Source: Channa striata
Lineage: Eukaryota > Chordata > Actinopteri > Anabantiformes > Channidae
DNA length: 64,000 nucleotides
Assembly: GCA_033026295.1 (NCBI GenBank)
Contig: CM065170.1
Coordinates: 8,007,540-8,071,539 of the forward strand
Direction: 5' to 3'
How positions within the stretch are numbered: the first letter of the stretch is position 1; every line of letters begins with the position of its first letter. Below, in pieces: positions 60,792 through 64,000 of the stretch. Below the pieces are notes generated by a model. That model saw only the letters and a list, made by a program, of their open reading frames with translations. It was not told the origin of the DNA and did no database searches. Both the position numbers and the translations under genes were made by a program.

Positions 60792-61069
60792 AGGAAAGAA
60801 CACTTACAATTTTTATTTAAATGAAATAACATTTAAAATCAAATTGAATCCAGCATTTAGTATTAGATGCCAACTGTTTTACTTTTGAAAATCAGTGTGT
60901 TTTACAGGCTTTAATTTTGAAGCAGTTCAGTTATTCATGTTGTATGAAAGAGCACACAGCGACAAAAACTACAGCTGGTATGTAGGTACTGCACTTGTCT
61001 CTCAATTTCTAATGAAACCCATTTAAATCTTAACTTACTTGAAAAATAAATAGACTGGGACAGATCACG

Positions 61070-61201
61070 CTTTAAAAAGTTGTTTATTGTAGTTGTGGCA
61101 TTGTGTTTTGTCCCCAATGAGAGGGAAACAATCAGCACATGTCAAGAGGTAGAAATCATCAGTCATCTGAGAAAAATGTAGGGACTGACATTTAAACGCT
61201 T

Positions 61202-61241
<40 letters not shown>

Positions 61242-61833
61242 GCACGCACGCACACTCACAGCTAAGTGCTTTTTGGAAGCCTCTGTACCAAATCCACAAC
61301 AATACTTTCCACCTGCAGTATCACCATCTGCACAGCACTGTCAGAAATGTACTAGCTGTAATAGCCAAGCAACCCATTCAATGTATGTGCAAACAAAATA
61401 AATATGCATTATATTGGTGCAGAAACAATAATCAAATAATCTTTTGCCACTTTGACCTCATGACTGTATGGTTGGCTGATTACTTTGACTGTGAAGGTAG
61501 CCCCTGCTTTTACACGGCCATGCCATGGACTACATGGCCTGAAGGAGCTCTGAGTTATTGGTGTTAGCTAATAGGTTGTGTGCAAACAAATCCAGAGCTC
61601 CGGATAATTTTTGTGTCCAAACTGATTCCTACTGAGAGAAGGTGGGGACCAAACTAGATTTAAAAAAAAAAAACCCAAAACAAATAAAAATAATAAATGG
61701 TAACGATGGCTGGGTGAGTGAGTTTAGAGGTAATGCAATGTTGGTGTAAGGTTAAGAAGAACATGTGAACATGTTTGTATGATCAGTATTTGATAACGGA
61801 ACAACACACACACGCTTTTATCAGAGGGACAGG
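61070..61833 (-). other. prep: prep 3'UTR (end estimated)
   Basis: A minus-strand AATAAA is complementary to tttatt at 61082-61087, giving a UTR of about 760 nt. It includes a (CA)16 run at 61203-61234. More AT-rich hexamers lie further downstream, so longer forms are possible. Confidence 0.45.
61203..61234. repeat. (CA)16 microsatellite
   Basis: In the presumed prep 3'UTR. Confidence 0.97.
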
Positions 61834-62128
61834 CTATTTGACCCAGGAAATGTTAAGACAGCGAGCGATAAAGGCGTAGGTGTCAGCCACCTCCTGGATG
61901 ACCTTGCTGGTGGGCTTGCCCGCACCGTGGCCAGACTTTGTGTCCACAAGGATGAAGAGTGGGTTTGTCTGCTTAGGGCTGCGGCCTACAATGTACTGCA
62001 GGGTGGCAATGTATTTAAGAGAATGAAGTGGCACCACCCGGTCATCGTGGTCCCCCGTCAGTAAGAGTACTGCTGGGTACTGGACTCCGTTGTCGTCAGG
62101 GATGCAAATGTTGTGGAGCGGGGAGTAT
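61834..62128 (-). CDS. prep: prep last exon (residues 614-710) with catalytic Asp and His
   Basis: 295 nt ending TAG at 61836-61834. Contains YPAVLLLTGDHDDRVVPLHS with D641 and KSGHGAGKP with H680, then VADTYAFIARCLNISWVK at the C-terminus. Acceptor ctgtgtttcag. Confidence 0.97.
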
Positions 62129-63703
62129 CTGAAACACAGGTAGAGGACGAAATTAGTAGGACCGAACCAGAATATTGAGCTACTCAGATATTTGTTCGGT
62201 GGGTAGGTATTCAGCTTTTTTTGCCTACTTTACTCTAAAACTGTTTTAAGTTGGTGACCTATAATCTGTACTCTAACTGAAGGCCTCTTGTTTTACTTTT
62301 TAAATGCAAAACCTGCAGGTAAATGCAGAGACAAATCTTACTTCTGCAGCATGAAATGTTCCTAAGAGCTAGACAATATTTAGAATATTTATCAGTGTTC
62401 TACGTCTCAAACTTTTTTTTTTTCTGTCAGCACAGAAGTGAACATCAGAAGTACACACCCCCCTCAGCCAATCACAGCCACAGATAAAGCAAAAAAATGC
62501 ATGCTTCACTAAGAGAGTGGATCTTAATTCAACATACTGTACATCTTATTATAAATCTACATTCTGATCAGAGAGCACTTACTTGATGAGCCATTGAAAC
62601 TGGTCTTTGTCTTCTGAACAGCCAAAGTCTGTAGTCCAGGCATGGCCAATTGTGAACTTGTGGAATTTCAGCATGTCCATGACGCCGACCTGAGCTACAG
62701 CACAACCAAACAGCTCAGGCCGCTGGTTTACGCAGGCCGCTGAAATAGGAAACAGACTAATATAATAACTGTGCATCAAAGACAAAGTTTTTGAGGCTTC
62801 ATTAAATTACAACTCGTGGGCATCGGTTGTTCTTTTACCAGCAGCATACATACCTACAAGCAGGCCACCATTAGAGCCTCCATTTATAGTCAGTTTGGAA
62901 GGAGAAGTGTAGCCCTCTTTGATGAGATATTCAGCTGCACACTGGAAATCTGTGAAGCAGTTCTGCTTGTTGGCCAACATGCCAGCTAAAGAGAAAAAAA
63001 GATTTAACTCACTTAAATTACAAAACCACATCAATCCTGGACAAATAGGACATGCTTCTCATAAGTGATGTCTGTTAACATGATCAAATTTATATCAATG
63101 TGACACAGATTTCCCTTTACCTTTATGCCAAGTCTCCCCGTACTCTCCTCCTCCTCTGATGTTGGCACAGCCAGGACTCCTCCCAGGTGTCGGACAAAGA
63201 TCAGTCGTGAGACGCTGTAGCTCGGTGTGATGGAGATATTAAAGCCACCGTAGCCGTACAGAAAACCTGGATGGGAGCCGTCCAGTTTGATACCCTTTTT
63301 GTGAACTATAAACATAGGGATTTCGGTGCCATCCTTGGAGGGATAGAAAATCTGGGAAAAACAAGGACAGACTATAAGCACCTTTATTTCCCTTCATAAA
63401 CAAGGACACAGCAGTACCTTTAGATATATATATATAAAATGTTCTGCCCAATTAGTTATCAGATTTCGATATTTTTCCTCATAAAAAGAGTACACTTTAA
63501 AACAGCTCATCAGGATACAAGATATAGAGACAACTTTTAAGACACTAAACACAAATACACTTTGATGTTAAAAGCTTGAAAAGTTGATATTCCAGCTACC
63601 TGAGTGGTCTGGTAGTCAGAGGGATTGAAGCCTTTGACAGTGACCTCTCTGAAGATGTGGGGCTGCAGTGGCTCCTTGGTCAGGTCACAATGGTAAATGA
63701 TGG
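61834..63703 (-). CDS. prep: prep (prolyl endopeptidase), last five exons, with a one-base frameshift; 5' part lies right of the window
   Basis: Cytosolic serine peptidase (family S9A) that cleaves short proline-containing peptides after Pro. Exons on the minus strand: 63703-63600, 63351-63121, 62985-62854, 62739-62583 and 62128-61834, covering residues about 406-710 in mammalian numbering: the last part of the beta-propeller and the C-terminal alpha/beta-hydrolase domain. The catalytic triad is intact: S554 in GGSNGG, D641 in DHDDRVVP and H680 in GHGAGKP. The numbering only fits if the second of these exons is one base longer: a base is missing near 63166, and as written the frame reaches a stop in the next exon before S554. 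Conservation downstream suggests an assembly error or a very recent mutation. The first 405 or so residues are outside. Confidence 0.93.
62129..62582 (-). other. prep: prep intron
   Basis: 454 nt, gtaagt to ctgtgtttcag on the minus strand. Nothing else recognised. Other prep introns in the window (62740-62853, 62986-63120, 63352-63599 and from 63704 to the edge) are each under 300 nt. Confidence 0.9.
62583..62739 (-). CDS. prep: prep exon, residues 561-613
   Basis: 157 nt. Encodes ACVNQRPELFGCAVAQVGVM, then DMLKFHKFTIGHAWTTDFGC and QFQWLI plus a split Lys, at a gtaagt donor. Highly conserved hydrolase-domain segment. Confidence 0.96.
62854..62985 (-). CDS. prep: prep exon with active-site serine (residues 517-561)
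   Basis: 132 nt, starting GMLANKQNCFTDFQCAAEYL and reaching TINGGSNGGLLV. S554 is the nucleophile. The donor is placed at gtatgt (62853), because this joins in phase to the next exon and restores GGLLVAACVNQRP. Confidence 0.95.
63121..63351 (-). CDS. prep: prep exon, residues 440-517, with one-base deletion
   Basis: Starts IFYPSKDGTEIPMFIVHKKG, through GFLYGYGGFNISITPSYSVS and LIFVRHLGGVLAV, after which the frame changes. The conserved continuation (ANIRGGGEYGETWHK in other vertebrates) is encoded in the next frame. The plus strand reads gttggcacag (63161-63170) where one more c is expected. 231 nt long where 232 are needed for phase. Confidence 0.93.
63600..63703 (-). CDS. prep: prep exon, residues 405-439
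   Basis: 104 nt, starting IIYHCDLTKEPLQP and ending SDYQTTQ at a gtagct donor. Corresponds to the segment linking the propeller back to the catalytic domain. Acceptor ccttctag. Confidence 0.95.
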
Positions 63704-64000
63704 CTAGAAGGAAGAAAGATCATAGTTTAATTTGTTCTAGGTTCTCTCAACTGAACACACACTACACACAACCTACCAATTAAGCATACTTAACATTAAC
63801 AATCATACTTTCATATCATGCACAGTTCCACAGGATTGTTTGAAAAAAAAAAACCTTCTTTCAATGTAGAAGCTATTTAGTCTTAATTATCATCATAATC
63901 TTCATCATCATCAAACAGCTAAATTTTCACAATGTTACACGGCATCTATACCAAACAAAGTGAGTAGGTGTCAAAAGCACAAACTATTTAACAATCTAGT

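Larger units (their letters stand above)
57529..61069. other. intergenic DNA between lin28b and prep
   Basis: No coding gene recognised. Contains an acceptor-like site with a short open frame on the minus strand (58445-58510), a plus-strand donor-like site after an ETS-type motif (58873-58911), a CTCF motif abutting a long CT satellite (59243-59596), AT-rich DNA at 59990-60700 and a second CTCF motif at 60778-60791. Confidence 0.7.

Noticed and set aside
62841..62853. Alternative prep donor at gtaaaa, giving GMYAA after GGLLV
   Set aside because: Using gtatgt at 62853 joins in phase and restores the conserved GGLLVAAC; the other donor adds non-conserved residues.
1..64000. CRISPR arrays, bacterial operons, tRNA or rRNA genes
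   Set aside because: The periodic repeats are simple microsatellites, the genes are spliced vertebrate genes, and no cloverleaf or rRNA segment was recognised by eye.

Overview
The window is vertebrate nuclear DNA, almost certainly from a teleost fish. Three multi-exon genes with canonical GT/AG introns are readable at near-mammalian protein identity, but introns are short: the 3' two-thirds of grik2 takes 16.6 kb here, against hundreds of kb in mammals. The window also holds abundant CA/CT microsatellites and two degraded elements resembling teleost DNA transposons.

Layout. (1) 1-6851: intron of grik2, plus strand. (2) 6852-23438: ten coding exons of grik2 (kainate receptor subunit GluK2), residues about 318-908 in mammalian numbering, up to the stop and the C-terminal ETMA PDZ ligand; the 3'UTR runs to about 25.15 kb. 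(3) 25.2 to about 34 kb: no gene recognised; one MITE-like element at 32.9-33.5 kb. (4) about 34.05-51.85 kb, minus strand: lin28b, four coding exons (235 aa) and a probable 3.6 kb 3'UTR with let-7, miR-125, miR-30 and miR-9 seed matches. (5) 51.85-61.07 kb: upstream and intergenic DNA, with a candidate alternative lin28b first or second exon (57466-57528), a CRE/E2F promoter-like patch, an unusual four-arm palindrome, a 337-bp CT-rich satellite and CTCF-type motifs. (6) 61.07-64.0 kb, minus strand: the last five exons of prep (prolyl endopeptidase), with all three catalytic residues but a one-base deletion that breaks the frame ahead of the active-site serine. The rest of prep lies beyond the right edge.

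The genes do not form a pathway: a synaptic channel, a let-7-blocking RNA-binding protein and a cytosolic peptidase. They are neighbours by shared synteny; their human orthologues all lie on 6q16-q21. From memory of the human map, HACE1, BVES and POPDC3 lie among these genes and LIN28B is opposite in strand to PREP. Here lin28b and prep share a strand and I see none of the other three, so the block is rearranged.

The most interesting points are the grik2 Y/C RNA-editing codon, which already encodes Cys in the genome while the I/V and Q/R sites remain unedited codons; a 114-nt grik2 intron that is open and in frame; the second lin28b start exon with a better splice donor than the canonical one; the microRNA seed cluster; and the prep frameshift.
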